DNA of 64,000 nt from Blastococcus fimeti. GTDB taxonomy: Bacteria; Actinomycetota; Actinomycetes; Mycobacteriales; Geodermatophilaceae. Below the pieces are notes generated by a model. The model saw nothing but the letters and a program-made list of their open reading frames with translations, was not told the DNA's origin and did not search any database. Below, one piece after another: positions 17,619 through 26,612 of the stretch. How positions within the stretch are numbered: the stretch's first letter is position 1; each line of letters begins with the position of its first letter. Position numbers and translations under genes: made by a program. The stretch covers positions 62,001 to 126,000 of the forward strand of contig FNAW01000005.1 in the NCBI GenBank assembly GCA_900102115.1, given 5' to 3'.

Positions 17619-18712
17619 CGGCGCCGCGCCCCCGCCCACAGGAGCACGGCGAAGAACGGGGCGCCGACGAATGCGGTGACCACACCGATCGGGAGCTCGG
17701 CGGGGGCCAGGACGACCCGCGCGACCAGGTCGGCGACGACCAGGAAGGCGCCACCGACCAGCAGGGACAGCGGCAGGACGCGGGTGTAGGAGCCGCCGGC
17801 CAGCCGCCGCACCACGTGCGGGACGACGAGGCCGACGAAGCCGATGAGACCGCTCACGGCCACGGCCGACGCGGTGGCGAGCGAGGCGGCGACGATGACC
17901 AGCAGCCGCAGCCGGCCGGGGTGGACGCCCAGCGAGCTGGCCTCGTCGTCGCCGACGGAGAGCACGTCGAGCGCGCGGCCGCAGAACAGCAGGATCGCGC
18001 ACGAGACGCCGAGGTAGGGGAGGACCAGGGCGATGTCGGACCAGTGGGAGCTGCCGAGCTGGCCGACCATCCAGCCGTAGATCTCGCGCAGGTCGTCGGT
18101 GTTCTGCTGCTGCACGAGTGTCTGCGCCGCGGACAGGAAGGCGGCGACGGCGATGCCGGCCAGCAGCAGCGTGGGGCTGTGCGAGCCGCCGGCCACCGTG
18201 CCGAGAGCCAGGGCGCAGCCGACGCCGAGCAGCGCGCCGGCGAAGGCGGCCAGCGGGACGATGCCCACCGGCCCGAGGGACTGCACCGGGGCGTAGGCGA
18301 TGGTCAGGGTCGCCCCGAGCCCTGCGCCGGCCGCCGCCCCCAGCAGGTACGGGTCGGCGAGCGGGTTGCGGAACACACCCTGGTAGCCCGCGCCGGCGAT
18401 CGCCAGCGCCGCCCCCACGAGGACGGCGAGCACCACGCGCGGCAGCCGCAGCTGCAGGAGCACGGCGGCCTGGGTCCCCTCGAGCCCGCCGTCGAGGTCG
18501 ATGCCCAGCGGGTCCAGCGCCCGGTCGAGCAGGGTGACCACGACCTGGCCGGGTGCCAGCGGCACCGCGCCCACCCAGATCCCCGCGAGCACGGCGACGA
18601 CCAGGCCGGTGACGGCCGCGCCGTACACCAGCGCGGCCGGCCGCCGGGGACGCACCGCGCCCGGCCCGGCCGTCGTGCGGCCGGACCGGGTGCGATGGGT
18701 GAGGGTGCTCAC
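17615..18712 (-). CDS. btuC: Vitamin B12 ABC importer permease (FecCD family)
   Basis: This 365-residue polytopic membrane protein has about nine to ten transmembrane segments. Family stretches include LRLPRVVLAVLVGAALAIAG, GYQGVFRNPLADPYLLG, a middle GSSHWSDI loop and FVGLVVPHVVRRL near the end, the cytoplasmic coupling region for the ATPase. It starts at GTG 18712, 14 bases after the btuF stop, and has no clear ribosome site, so it is probably coupled to btuF translation. Its stop overlaps btuD. Substrate assignment rests on the upstream cobalamin riboswitch rather than on residues. Confidence 0.88.
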   Translation of the reverse strand: MSTLTHRTRSGRTTAGPGAVRPRRPAALVYGAAVTGLVVAVLAGIWVGAVPLAPGQVVVTLLDRALDPLGIDLDGGLEGTQAAVLLQLRLPRVVLAVLVGAALAIAGAGYQGVFRNPLADPYLLGAAAGAGLGATLTIAYAPVQSLGPVGIVPLAAFAGALLGVGCALALGTVAGGSHSPTLLLAGIAVAAFLSAAQTLVQQQNTDDLREIYGWMVGQLGSSHWSDIALVLPYLGVSCAILLFCGRALDVLSVGDDEASSLGVHPGRLRLLVIVAASLATASAVAVSGLIGFVGLVVPHVVRRLAGGSYTRVLPLSLLVGGAFLVVADLVARVVLAPAELPIGVVTAFVGAPFFAVLLWAGARRR

Positions 18713-18726
18713 GGGGGAGGCCGGCC

Positions 18727-19704
18727 TCAGCCCTGCAGGGCCCCGGCGACGGTCTCGGCGAAGTCCGCGACGCGCGGTCCCCACCGGGAGGCGGTGTCGT
18801 CGTCGGCCTCGACCACGCGACCCTCGACCACCGCGGGAACGGTGTCGAAGGCCGGCCGCTGCGCGACCGTCGCGGCGCTCTCGCCGCAGCACTTCGTGTC
18901 GGCCAGGACGATGATGTCCGGCGCCTGCTGCACGAGGTACTCGGCCGACAGCTGCGGGTAGCCGCCGCTGGGGTCGGGCGCCCCGTCGGCGATGTTCTCC
19001 AGGCCGAACAGCGCGTAGATGCTGCCGATGAACGTCGTGCTGTCCGCGGAGTAGAAGCTCGGGTCGAGCTCGTGGTAGACCCGCTGGCCGGCCACGTCGG
19101 CGGGCACGGACGCGACCGCGGCGTCGATGCGGCTGCGGACGTCGGCCACCGCGTCGGCGGCCTCGTCGGCATGGCCGGTCGCCTCGCCGAGCAGCTCCAT
19201 CTGCGCGTAGCTGTTGTCGAGGTCCGTGGCCGCGCCGAGCAGCAGCACCGGGACGTCGAGGCTCTCCAGCGCGTCGACGATGCCGTTGAGGTCGTCGCTG
19301 AGCACCACCAGGTCGGGGGAGTAGCCGACGATCGCCTCGGCGTTCGGGGTGAACGAGGAGAGGTCGGTGACCGGCGCCTCGGCCGGGTGGTTCGAGGTGT
19401 CGTCGACGGCCTCGACCTGGTCGCCGGCGCCGATCGCGAAGAGCATCTCGGTGGCGGTGGCGGACAGGGAGACGATCGCCTCGGGCCGCTCGTCGAGGGT
19501 CACCTCGCCGTTGTCGGCGGTGACGGTCACGGGGAAGTCGGCGGAGGGGGACTCCGAGGAGTCGGCGGCGTCGTCGTCGGACGAGCTCCCGCAGGCGGTG
19601 AGGGCCAGCAGCAGCGCCACGAGCAGGGCCAGCAGGGCGGCGGGGGTGGACCGCCGTCGCGCGCGCGACGTCGACCGCGCCGCGCGGGGGGTGGGACCGG
19701 ACAA
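18727..19704 (-). CDS. btuF: Vitamin B12-binding lipoprotein of ABC importer
   Basis: This 325-residue extracytoplasmic binding protein opens with a basic N-terminus, a hydrophobic run and lipobox LTAC near residues 35-38, so it should be a lipoprotein. The mature part has two Rossmann-like lobes of the helical-backbone metal/B12 receptor fold (RPEAIVSLSATATEML, then GYSPDLVVLSDD). The start is TTG 19704, chosen because GGAGGC lies seven bases upstream and the signal peptide begins right there. That ribosome site is paired in a small hairpin below a cobalamin riboswitch, so translation is likely repressed by B12. It is first gene of btuF-btuC-btuD. Confidence 0.87.
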   Translation of the reverse strand: MSGPTPRAARSTSRARRRSTPAALLALLVALLLALTACGSSSDDDAADSSESPSADFPVTVTADNGEVTLDERPEAIVSLSATATEMLFAIGAGDQVEAVDDTSNHPAEAPVTDLSSFTPNAEAIVGYSPDLVVLSDDLNGIVDALESLDVPVLLLGAATDLDNSYAQMELLGEATGHADEAADAVADVRSRIDAAVASVPADVAGQRVYHELDPSFYSADSTTFIGSIYALFGLENIADGAPDPSGGYPQLSAEYLVQQAPDIIVLADTKCCGESAATVAQRPAFDTVPAVVEGRVVEADDDTASRWGPRVADFAETVAGALQG

Positions 19705-19710
19705 GGAACT

Positions 19711-19725
19711 GCCTCCAGGGGAGGC
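19711..19725 (-). promoter_or_regulatory. Shine-Dalgarno-sequestering hairpin of btuF
   Basis: On the minus strand GCCTCC (19725-19720) and GGAGGC (19716-19711) pair across a CCT loop. GGAGGC is the ribosome site of the TTG-started btuF gene, seven bases away. This is the expected expression platform of a translation-controlling riboswitch: forming the stem hides the ribosome site. Confidence 0.6.
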
Positions 19726-19792
19726 GGCGAGCGTCGCTCCCGAGCTGACCCGACGCCCGATGCGCGACCCCTGCCGCGAGGGTCGGTTGCAT

Positions 19793-19935
19793 GGCGCAGA
19801 GCAGGCGATCTGGCTGGGTTCCCCGATGTGCCGGGGTGACCATCACAGTTGCGGGACAGCGCCGGGTTCGCACCGGACTTCGCTGCTGCTGTGCCGCCGG
19901 CGCACAGGCCGGCCGGGGAAAAGGTACCAGCGCAG
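19793..19935 (-). promoter_or_regulatory. Cobalamin (adenosylcobalamin) riboswitch
   Basis: Read on the minus strand, the leader holds GAAGTCCGGTGCGAACCCGG (about 19882-19863), then the core CCCGCAACTGTGA (about 19854-19842). A hairpin follows, and then the B12 box AGCCAGATCGCCTGC (19815-19801). These are the conserved blocks of the cobalamin aptamer in the right order and spacing. It begins directly after the glgA stop and lies upstream of btuF on the same strand. Aptamer ends are approximate. Binding of a cobalamin should lower expression of the importer, probably by hiding the btuF ribosome site. Confidence 0.9.
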
Positions 19936-19938
19936 CGG

Positions 19939-21126
19939 TTACGACCGGCCCGCGAGAACGGACGAGTAGACGTCGAGGGTCTGCCGGGCGATCGCCGGCC
20001 AGCCGAACTCGGCGAGCACCCGCTCGCGGCCGGCCGCACCCATCCGCGCCGCGCGGTCCGGATCGCGGAGCAGCTCCGTCATCCGGGCCGCGAGCCCGGA
20101 AGCGAAGGCGCCGGGGTCGTTCTCGTCGTAGGGGACCAGCAGGCCGGTACGGCCGTCGTCGACGACCTCGGGGATGCCGCCCACGGCACTGGCGACGACG
20201 GCGGTGCCGCAGGCCGCCGCCTCGAGGTTCACGATGCCCAGCGGCTCGTACACCGACGGGACGACGAACACCGTCGCCCCCGTGATGAGCGGGACGAGCC
20301 GCTCGCGCGGCAGCATCTCCTCGATCCACACCACGCCCGCGCGGCGGGCCTGCAGCGCGGCGACGGCGTCGGCCACCTGCTGGCGCTCGGCGGGGGTGTC
20401 GGCGGCGCCGGCGCACAGCACGAGACCGACGTCGGTCGGCAGCTGCTCGGCCGCGGCGAGCAGGTGCACCAGCCCCTTCTGCCGGGTGATCCGGCCGACG
20501 AACAGCGCGTACGGGCGGTCGGGGTCCACGCCCAGCGACCGGACGGTGTCCGGCGCCTCGACCGGGCGGTAGGCCTCGGCGTCCACGCCGTTGCCGACGA
20601 CGTGCACGCGGGCCGGGTCCAGCTCGGGATAGGCGTCGAGGACGTCGGTGCGCATGCCGTGGCTCACCGCGATCACGGCATCGGCGGCCAGGTAGGCGCT
20701 GCGCTCCACCCAGGAGGAGAGCCGGTACCCGCCGCCGAGCTGATCGGCCTTCCAGGGCCGCCGGGGCTCGAGGGAGTGCGCGGTGACCACGTGCGGGGCA
20801 CCGTGGACCAGGGCGGCGAGCATCCCGGCGCCGTTGGCGTACCAGGTGTGGCTGTGCACCAGGTCGGCGTCGGCCAGCGCCGCGGCGATCTGGACGTCGA
20901 CCCCGAGGGCCTGCAGCGCGCCGTTGGCCTCGCGCAGCCCGTCGGGGACGGCGTGCGCGGTGGCGTCGTCCCGCGGACCGCCGAAGCAGTGCACGTCGAC
21001 GTCGAGGTCCGCAGCCCCGGATCCGGCCGGGAGGGCGCGGAGCGCGGCGACCAGGTGCGCGACGTGCACGCCGGCGCCCCCGTAGACGTCCGGCGGCCAC
21101 TCACGGGTCACGATGCCGATGCGCAC
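19939..21126 (-). CDS. glgA: GT4 glycosyltransferase, GlgA/GlgM-type glycogen or maltose-1-phosphate synthase
   Basis: This 395-residue two-lobed GT-B enzyme transfers glucose from ADP-glucose. The N-terminal MRIGIVTREWPPDVYGGAG is the actinobacterial GlgA signature. Further on are VVTAHSLEPRRPWKADQLG, the donor-site FVGRITRQKG and the EPLGIVNLEAAACG region with the conserved Glu pair. In mycobacteria the equivalent (GlgM) makes alpha-maltose-1-phosphate for the GlgE pathway; true glycogen elongation is the alternative. TAGGGT (21138-21133) sits six bases before GTG 21126, suggesting a leaderless transcript. It diverges from glgC, which supplies ADP-glucose, across about 100 bases. The stop is TAA, rare in this window. 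Confidence 0.9.
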   Translation of the reverse strand: MRIGIVTREWPPDVYGGAGVHVAHLVAALRALPAGSGAADLDVDVHCFGGPRDDATAHAVPDGLREANGALQALGVDVQIAAALADADLVHSHTWYANGAGMLAALVHGAPHVVTAHSLEPRRPWKADQLGGGYRLSSWVERSAYLAADAVIAVSHGMRTDVLDAYPELDPARVHVVGNGVDAEAYRPVEAPDTVRSLGVDPDRPYALFVGRITRQKGLVHLLAAAEQLPTDVGLVLCAGAADTPAERQQVADAVAALQARRAGVVWIEEMLPRERLVPLITGATVFVVPSVYEPLGIVNLEAAACGTAVVASAVGGIPEVVDDGRTGLLVPYDENDPGAFASGLAARMTELLRDPDRAARMGAAGRERVLAEFGWPAIARQTLDVYSSVLAGRS

Positions 21127-21229
21127 GCGGTCACCCTAGGAGGGAGACCGGCCCCGGGACATGCCCCCTGTGGGGTGGTGTCGGCGTTCTCGAGGAGTGC
21201 CCGCGCCGGGCGGGGGATACGTTGCGGAC

Positions 21230-22450
21230 ATGCGTGGCGGTCCTCGGGTTCTCGGCATCGTCCTGGCGGGCGGTGAGGGGAAGCGGCTGGCGCCGCTGAC
21301 CCAGGACCGCGCGAAGCCGGCGGTGCCCTTCGGCGGCAACTACCGCCTCATCGACTTCGTGCTCTCCAACCTGGTCAACGGCGACATCCGGCAGATCGCC
21401 GTCCTGACCCAGTACAAGAGCCACAGCCTCGACCGGCACATCACCACCACGTGGCGGATGTCCCAGCTGCTCGGTGGCTACGTCGCCCCGATGCCGGCGC
21501 AGCAGCGGCTCGGTCCGCGCTGGTACACCGGCAGCGCCGACGCGATCTTCCAGAGCCTCAACCTGATCTACGACGAGCGGCCGGAGATCGTCGTCGTCTT
21601 CGGGGCCGACCACGTGTACCGCATGGACCCGCGGCAGATGATCGACCAGCACCTGCAGACCGGGGCCGGGGTGACCATCGCGGGCCTGCGGGTGCCGCGC
21701 CGCGAGGCCACCGAGTTCGGCGTCATCGACGCGGCGGCCGACGGCAAGGTGCGCGGATTCCTGGAGAAGCCGGCCGAGCCGCCTGGCCTGCCGGACTCGC
21801 CCGAGGAGAGCTACGCCTCCATGGGCAACTACGTCTTCACCACCGACGCGCTGCTCGAGGCGCTGCGCACCGACGCCGCCGACGAGGACTCCGTGCACGA
21901 CATGGGCGGCTCGATCATGCCGATGCTCGCCGCCGCGGGGGAGGCGTGGGTCTACGACTTCTCGACCAACGTCGTGCCGGGCGCGACCGAGCGCGACCAC
22001 GGCTACTGGCGCGACGTCGGGACGATCGACTCCTATTACGACGCGCACATGGACCTGGTCTCGGTCACCCCGGTCTTCAACCTCTACAACGACCGCTGGC
22101 CGATCTACACGCTGCCGCCACAGTTGCCCCCGGCGAAGTTCGTGCTGGGCGGGCGGGCCGAGGAGTCGATGGTCAGCGCCGGCGCGATCATCGGCGGCGG
22201 CGCCGTGCACGGCTCGGTCATCTCGCCCGGGGTCCGGGTCGAGCGCGGAGCGCGGGTCGAGGGCAGCGTCGTCATGGACGGCGTCGTCATCGGCGAGGGC
22301 GCGATCGTGCGCCGGGCCATCCTGGACAAGAACGTGATCGTCCCGCCCGGTGCGCGCATCGGCGTCGACCTCGAGGTCGACCGGCAGCGGTACGACGTCA
22401 GCGCCGGCGGCGTGACCGTGCTGGGCAAGGGTGCCCGCGCCCTCGGCTGA
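21230..22450 (+). CDS. glgC: Glucose-1-phosphate adenylyltransferase (ADP-glucose pyrophosphorylase)
   Basis: This 406-residue enzyme makes ADP-glucose from ATP and glucose-1-phosphate, the committed step of glycogen and maltose-1-phosphate synthesis. The nucleotide-binding motif [20 protein letters not shown] (about 13-32) and [10 protein letters not shown] are intact, as are [10 protein letters not shown] and the E-K pair of [11 protein letters not shown] left-handed beta-helix C-terminal domain follows ([23 protein letters not shown]). TACGTT (21218-21223) ends six bases before ATG 21230, with no strong ribosome site, so the message may be leaderless. The last 20 bases overlap the next gene. 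Confidence 0.95.
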   Translation: MRGGPRVLGIVLAGGEGKRLAPLTQDRAKPAVPFGGNYRLIDFVLSNLVNGDIRQIAVLTQYKSHSLDRHITTTWRMSQLLGGYVAPMPAQQRLGPRWYTGSADAIFQSLNLIYDERPEIVVVFGADHVYRMDPRQMIDQHLQTGAGVTIAGLRVPRREATEFGVIDAAADGKVRGFLEKPAEPPGLPDSPEESYASMGNYVFTTDALLEALRTDAADEDSVHDMGGSIMPMLAAAGEAWVYDFSTNVVPGATERDHGYWRDVGTIDSYYDAHMDLVSVTPVFNLYNDRWPIYTLPPQLPPAKFVLGGRAEESMVSAGAIIGGGAVHGSVISPGVRVERGARVEGSVVMDGVVIGEGAIVRRAILDKNVIVPPGARIGVDLEVDRQRYDVSAGGVTVLGKGARALG

Positions 22451-22949
22451 TCCGGCGCCGCTGGTCGTCACGCTGCTGCTGGACGACGCGGCGCAGGACC
22501 GCTTCGACCGGCTGCGCGCGCAGCACTTCCCGCCCGAGCGGAACCACCTCGCCGCGCACGTGACGCTGTTCCACGCGCTGCCCGGCGCGCACCTCGACGC
22601 CGTCCGGGCCGACCTCGCGGCGGCCGCGGACCGCCCGGCCTTCGACGTCGCGGTCACGGGCGTGCGCTTCCTCGGCCGCGGGGTCGCCTACGTGCTCTCG
22701 TCCCCCGAGGTCGCAGAGGTGCGCGACGGCCTGGCCGCGGCGTGGCAGCCCTGGCTGACCCCGCAGGACCGGCAGAAGCACGCCCCGCACGTCACCGTGC
22801 AGAACAAGGTGGCGCCCGAGGTGGCCCGGGCCCTGCACGAGCGGCTGAGCGCGGAGTTCGTGCCGGAGACCGTCCGCGCCCGCGGCCTGGGCCTGTGGCG
22901 CTACCTCGGCGGACCGTGGGAACCGGTCGGGGAGCACCCGTTCGGCTGA
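22431..22949 (+). CDS. 2'-5' RNA ligase / cyclic phosphodiesterase family protein
   Basis: This 172-residue 2H-phosphoesterase carries the two catalytic HxT motifs, [10 protein letters not shown] near 44-53 and [10 protein letters not shown] near 119-128, set in two similar half-domains. Members hydrolyse or form 2',3'-cyclic or 2'-5' linked phosphates on RNA or nucleotides; the natural substrate here is unknown. GTG 22431 lies within glgC, giving a 20-base overlap, so translation is probably coupled. It converges with the methyltransferase gene, the stops being a few bases apart. Confidence 0.8.
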   Translation: MPAPSADPAPLVVTLLLDDAAQDRFDRLRAQHFPPERNHLAAHVTLFHALPGAHLDAVRADLAAAADRPAFDVAVTGVRFLGRGVAYVLSSPEVAEVRDGLAAAWQPWLTPQDRQKHAPHVTVQNKVAPEVARALHERLSAEFVPETVRARGLGLWRYLGGPWEPVGEHPFG

Positions 22950-22953
22950 GGGC

Positions 22954-23610
22954 TCAGCCCCGCTTGGTGGCGACGAGCAGGCCCTCGCCGATGGGCAGGA
23001 CGGCGGAGGTCAGGGCCTCGTCCTCGCGGATGCCGCGGGCGATCTCGCGCCAGGCGACGGTCTGCGGGTCGCGGGCGGTGCGGTCGGCGATCCGCCCGTC
23101 GGCGAGCAGGCCGTGGCAGGTCAGCGTCCCGCCGATCCGCACCAGGTCGAGCAGCCCGGTGAGCTGGGCGGCGTACTCCAGCGGCGGCCCGGCGCAGACC
23201 ACCATGTCGTAGGCGCCGGGGGAGAGCCGGGGCAGCACCTCGGCGGGGGTGCCGAAGATCAGCCGGGTCCGGCCCGAGGGCACGCCGGCGCCGGCGAAGG
23301 CGGCGCGCGCCGCGCGGAGCTGCTCGGGGTCGCCGTCCAGGGCGGTGAGCACGCCGTCGGGTCGCATGCCGCGCAGCAGCCACAGACCGGCCAGCCCGCC
23401 GCCGCTGCCGATCGACACCACCGAGCGCGCCTCCACACCGGCGGCGAGCACCGCGAGCACGGCGCCAACGGCGGGCTCGACGGGCGGCGGGCCCGGCAGA
23501 CGGGCTGCGCGGTCGCGCGCGGCGGTCATCTCGGCCGTCTCGGCGGCGTAGCGGTCGGCGTAGGCGGCGCCCTCCGAGCCGCTCCCCGGCGGCGGTGGGT
23601 GGGCGCTCAT
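22954..23610 (-). CDS. SAM-dependent O-methyltransferase
   Basis: This 218-residue class I methyltransferase has SAM motif I VVSIGSGGGLAGL near residues 66-77, followed by LTALDGDPEQL and DMVVCAGPP. It resembles the catechol-O-methyltransferase-like proteins encoded divergently from sigE in mycobacteria (the Rv1220c position), so synteny supports the call. The acceptor is unknown. ATG 23610 is preceded by an in-frame GTG at 23613. TACCCT (minus strand) ends six bases before that GTG, so a leaderless start at GTG-ATG is possible. The gene shares a roughly 210-base region with sigE. Confidence 0.82.
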   Translation of the reverse strand: MSAHPPPPGSGSEGAAYADRYAAETAEMTAARDRAARLPGPPPVEPAVGAVLAVLAAGVEARSVVSIGSGGGLAGLWLLRGMRPDGVLTALDGDPEQLRAARAAFAGAGVPSGRTRLIFGTPAEVLPRLSPGAYDMVVCAGPPLEYAAQLTGLLDLVRIGGTLTCHGLLADGRIADRTARDPQTVAWREIARGIREDEALTSAVLPIGEGLLVATKRG

Positions 23611-23703
23611 CACCGGCCGAGGGTAGTGGCCACGGGCGCGCGACCGCCCTCGGGACGCCCCGGGACGGCGCCCGGCTGTGAGTTCACTGGCAAGAGTGAC
23701 GCA

Positions 23704-23732
23704 GGGGAACACCGCCCTCGGCCCCACCCGTT
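23704..23732 (+). promoter_or_regulatory. Predicted ECF-type (SigE-like) autoregulatory promoter
   Basis: GGGGAAC at 23704-23710 and CGTT at 23729-23732 are separated by 18 bases, matching the GGAAC...CGTT promoters of mycobacterial SigE-class sigma factors. It lies about 90 bases before the likely sigE start. A second, housekeeping-like box GATACT (23811-23816) lies six bases before GTG 23823. A GTG at 23742, about ten bases after the ECF box, is in frame with sigE and could give a longer isoform. Confidence 0.6.
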
Positions 23733-23822
23733 GGACCGGACGTGGCCCTCTCGCGACCCGTGCCCGCCCGACCCTCCGACACCGATCCGGTCGCCGGGGC
23801 CGTCGTCGGGGATACTGGCGTC

Positions 23823-24410
23823 GTGTCCGAGCCGAGCCGTCCCGAGGTCGAGACCTGGGTCGCGCCCACCTGGGAGCAGGTCGTGCGCGAGCACTCGGCC
23901 CGCGTCTACCGGCTGGCCTACCGGCTCTCCGGCAATCCGCAGGACGCCGAGGACCTGACGCAGGAGACCTTCGTCCGGGTCTTCCGCTCCCTCGCCGACT
24001 TCTCGCCCGGCACCTTCGAGGGCTGGCTGCACCGCATCACGACCAACCTGTTCCTCGACATGGTGCGGCGCCGGCAGCGGATCCGCTTCGACGCCCTGCC
24101 CGAGGACACCGAGCGCCTGCCCGGTCGCGCGCCCAGCCCGGAGCAGGTCTACGCCGACACGCACCTCGACCCGCAGATCCAGGCGGCCCTCGACGCGCTC
24201 TCCCCGGAGTTCCGCGTCGCCGTCGTCCTCTGCGACATCGAGGGGCTGACCTACGAGGAGATCGCGGCGACGCTGGGCATCAAGCTCGGCACCGTCCGCA
24301 GCCGCATCCACCGCGGCCGCGTGCAGCTGCGGCAGGCCCTGGCCCACCTGGCCCCGGGTCGGGTCATCACCGAGGACGACGTCGTCCTGGGCGGGGGTGG
24401 AGCGCGGTGA
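23823..24410 (+). CDS. sigE: ECF RNA polymerase sigma factor, SigE-type
   Basis: This 195-residue extracytoplasmic-function sigma factor directs the envelope-stress response. Region 2 is seen as [22 protein letters not shown] and TFVRVFRSL (about 24-56), region 4 as [17 protein letters not shown] and the helix-turn-helix [23 protein letters not shown]. The order sigE-rseA-htrA-tatB with a divergent methyltransferase is the mycobacterial one. GTG 23823 lies six bases after GATACT and lacks a ribosome site, so it may be leaderless. GTG 23742 in the same frame would add 27 residues and lies just after an ECF-type promoter. The stop overlaps rseA (GTGA). Confidence 0.93.
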   Translation: MSEPSRPEVETWVAPTWEQVVREHSARVYRLAYRLSGNPQDAEDLTQETFVRVFRSLADFSPGTFEGWLHRITTNLFLDMVRRRQRIRFDALPEDTERLPGRAPSPEQVYADTHLDPQIQAALDALSPEFRVAVVLCDIEGLTYEEIAATLGIKLGTVRSRIHRGRVQLRQALAHLAPGRVITEDDVVLGGGGAR

Positions 24411-24976
24411 GCATGCCGGAGAGCCACCTGGCCCAGGAGGCGATCGCGGCGCTCGTCGACGGCGAGCTGACCGCCGGCCCCGCCGCGCGGGCGGCCCGCC
24501 ACCTGGCCGGCTGCCTGCAGTGCCGGATGGCGGTCCAGGCGCAGCGCGAGGCCAAGGACGCCCTGCACGGCTCGCAGGAGGTGGCCGTGCCCGGCGACCT
24601 CATGTCGCGGCTGTGCAACATCCCCTTCACCGCCGACGTGCCGGGCTCCGGCGGAGGCCCGATGTCGCTCGGCGCCGACTCCGGCCGGTTCACCGTGCGC
24701 GACGGCGGCGCCTGGGAGGTCGACCTCTCGCCCCAGGAGCGCCCGCACCGGCCCGACCACGCCCGCTGGCTGCGCCGCGGGCTGGTCGGCACCCTCGCCG
24801 GCCTCGGCGCCGGGGTCACCGCGCTGGCGCTGAACCTGCCGCCCGACGTGCCGGTCGCCCCCGGGAGCGTGGCCGACTCCGCCGTCCGCGAGCACACCGA
24901 CGTGGTCCCGCCGGTCGTGCGGACGCTGAACACCGGGGCGACGACCCCGCTCGGTGAGCCGGGCGGCACCCCCTGA
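24407..24976 (+). CDS. rseA: Zinc-binding anti-sigma factor for SigE
   Basis: The protein has 189 residues. The N-terminal zinc anti-sigma domain shows HLAGCLQC near residues 33-40 (HxxxCxxC) within [21 protein letters not shown]; it should hold SigE inactive until envelope stress. A hydrophobic stretch near 130-146 ([19 protein letters not shown]) may be a single membrane anchor. GTG 24407 overlaps the sigE stop and has GGAG upstream; ATG 24413 is an alternative two codons on. htrA follows after about 50 bases, as in mycobacteria. Confidence 0.9.
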   Translation: MSMPESHLAQEAIAALVDGELTAGPAARAARHLAGCLQCRMAVQAQREAKDALHGSQEVAVPGDLMSRLCNIPFTADVPGSGGGPMSLGADSGRFTVRDGGAWEVDLSPQERPHRPDHARWLRRGLVGTLAGLGAGVTALALNLPPDVPVAPGSVADSAVREHTDVVPPVVRTLNTGATTPLGEPGGTP

Positions 24977-25029
24977 CCGGTCCGGACGACCGCGGCACCC
25001 CGCCGGCCGACGCCTCGCCACCCGACGAC

Positions 25030-26556
25030 GTGGCGTTCGCCCGGCCGGCCGGCGCCGTCGGACCCTTCGGTGAGGTGCCCGACCGGCTCGCACCGCGCCG
25101 CGTCGTCACGCCGGAACCCGGCCCCGGGCAGCAGACCGCCTTCGGTCGCCCCGAGACCGTGCCCGGCAGCTTCTCCGACGACCGCCCCCGGATGCCGGCC
25201 CGCCCGGTTCCGCCGCCGCCCCCCGAGGCGCTGATCCGCGCGTTCGGGCCGGGCACGTCGGGGCGCCGCGGACTGCAGGAGCCCCCGTCCGGCCGCCCGG
25301 GACGCCGGCGCACCGCGGCCGGCCCGTGGTGGAAGTCCGATGCGCGCAGCGATCCGTGGCGCGACCCCTACGCACCCGCCGGTCTCGGCGCTCCCGCCGT
25401 CTACCCGGCCGAGGCCGAGGAGCAGTCCGGCCCGATCGTCGTCGACGCCAAGGGGCGCACGAGGGTCCGGCTGGCCGACGTCTCCGTGCGGCTCTCGGCG
25501 CTGATCCTGCTGGCCGTCCTGCTCGTCGGGGCCGTGGGCGGCGGGGTCGGCTGGTTCCTGACCCGCGCCACGCCCGAGTCGCCACTGCTCTCGCCCGACA
25601 CGACGCTGACCCAGGTCGATCCCGGCATCACCCGCGAGCCGGGCTCCGTCTCGGCCATCGCCGCCGAGGTGATCCCCGCGGTCGTGTCGATCGAGGTGCG
25701 CGTCGGCCAGGGCGGCGCCACCGGCTCCGGTGTCGTGATCGACGGCGACGAGGGCTACATCGTCACCAACAACCACGTCGTCTCCGGCGCCGACGACGTC
25801 GAGGGTGCCGAGATCCGCGCGATGTTCTCCGACGGCAGCGGCTCGGAGGCGCGGATCGTCGGCCGCGACCCCGCCAGCGACCTCGCCGTCATCAAGGTGG
25901 AGAAGCCAGGTCTCGTCACGGCCGCGCTCGGGACGTCGGAGAGCGTCGTCGTCGGCGACCCGGTGGTCGCCATCGGGTCGCCGCTCGGGCTGGCCGGCAC
26001 GGTCACCAGCGGCATCGTCAGCGCCCTCGAACGGCCGGTGCGCCTGGGCGGCGAGGGCAGCGACACCAACGCCGTCATCAGCGCGGTGCAGACCGACGCC
26101 CCGATCAACCCGGGCAACTCCGGGGGCGCGCTGGTCGACACGACGGGTGCGCTCGTCGGCATCAACACCGCGATCGCCTCGCTCGGGGGCAACGGCACCA
26201 CCGGCGGTTCGATCGGCCTGGGCTTCGCGATCCCGATCGACACGGTGCGCGACATCGCCGAGCAGCTCATCTCGACCGGGGGCGCGGTGCACTCCTCGCT
26301 CGGCGTGAACGCCCGCTCGGTCACCGACGGCACCCGCGACGGTGCCCTGGTGCTCAACGTCGAGCCGGGCAGCGCCGGCGCCGAGGCCGGCCTGCAGGAG
26401 CAGGACGTGATCATCGCGGTGGACGGCGACCCCGTCGGGAGCTCCGAGGAGCTCGTCGTGGCCGTCGACCGGCACGACCCCGGTGAGGAGATCACCGTCG
26501 AGGTCGTGCGCGGCGGGAACTCGCAGGAGCTCCGGGCGACGCTCGACGCCGCCTGA
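25030..26556 (+). CDS. htrA: Membrane-anchored HtrA/DegP-type serine protease with PDZ domain
   Basis: This 508-residue protein has a proline-rich cytoplasmic region (1-155), one transmembrane segment (about 158-182, LSALILLAVLLVGAVGGG) and an extracytoplasmic trypsin-like domain. Its catalytic triad is His249 (NNHVV), Asp284 (SDLAV) and Ser364 (GNSGGA). A C-terminal PDZ domain spans about 415-505 (LVLNVEPGSAGAEAGLQEQD). It should degrade or sense misfolded envelope proteins and belongs to the SigE regulon by context. GTG 25030 is the first start in the frame; no strong ribosome site is seen, so coupling to rseA is likely. Confidence 0.93.
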   Translation: MAFARPAGAVGPFGEVPDRLAPRRVVTPEPGPGQQTAFGRPETVPGSFSDDRPRMPARPVPPPPPEALIRAFGPGTSGRRGLQEPPSGRPGRRRTAAGPWWKSDARSDPWRDPYAPAGLGAPAVYPAEAEEQSGPIVVDAKGRTRVRLADVSVRLSALILLAVLLVGAVGGGVGWFLTRATPESPLLSPDTTLTQVDPGITREPGSVSAIAAEVIPAVVSIEVRVGQGGATGSGVVIDGDEGYIVTNNHVVSGADDVEGAEIRAMFSDGSGSEARIVGRDPASDLAVIKVEKPGLVTAALGTSESVVVGDPVVAIGSPLGLAGTVTSGIVSALERPVRLGGEGSDTNAVISAVQTDAPINPGNSGGALVDTTGALVGINTAIASLGGNGTTGGSIGLGFAIPIDTVRDIAEQLISTGGAVHSSLGVNARSVTDGTRDGALVLNVEPGSAGAEAGLQEQDVIIAVDGDPVGSSEELVVAVDRHDPGEEITVEVVRGGNSQELRATLDAA

Positions 26557-26612
26557 CCGCCGCCTACCCTGGGGACGGCGCGCGGTGCGGGCCGGAGGAA
26601 CGGAGAGCGGCG

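Noticed and set aside
16833-19704. Iron-siderophore or heme importer
   Set aside because: The proteins alone would fit, but the cobalamin riboswitch directly upstream makes vitamin B12 the better assignment.
16833-21100. Apparent very long minus-strand fusions joining the B12 importer genes to upstream genes
   Set aside because: They are chance read-throughs in alternate frames. The true genes start at 17618, 18712 and 19704, shown by overlaps, ribosome site and riboswitch.
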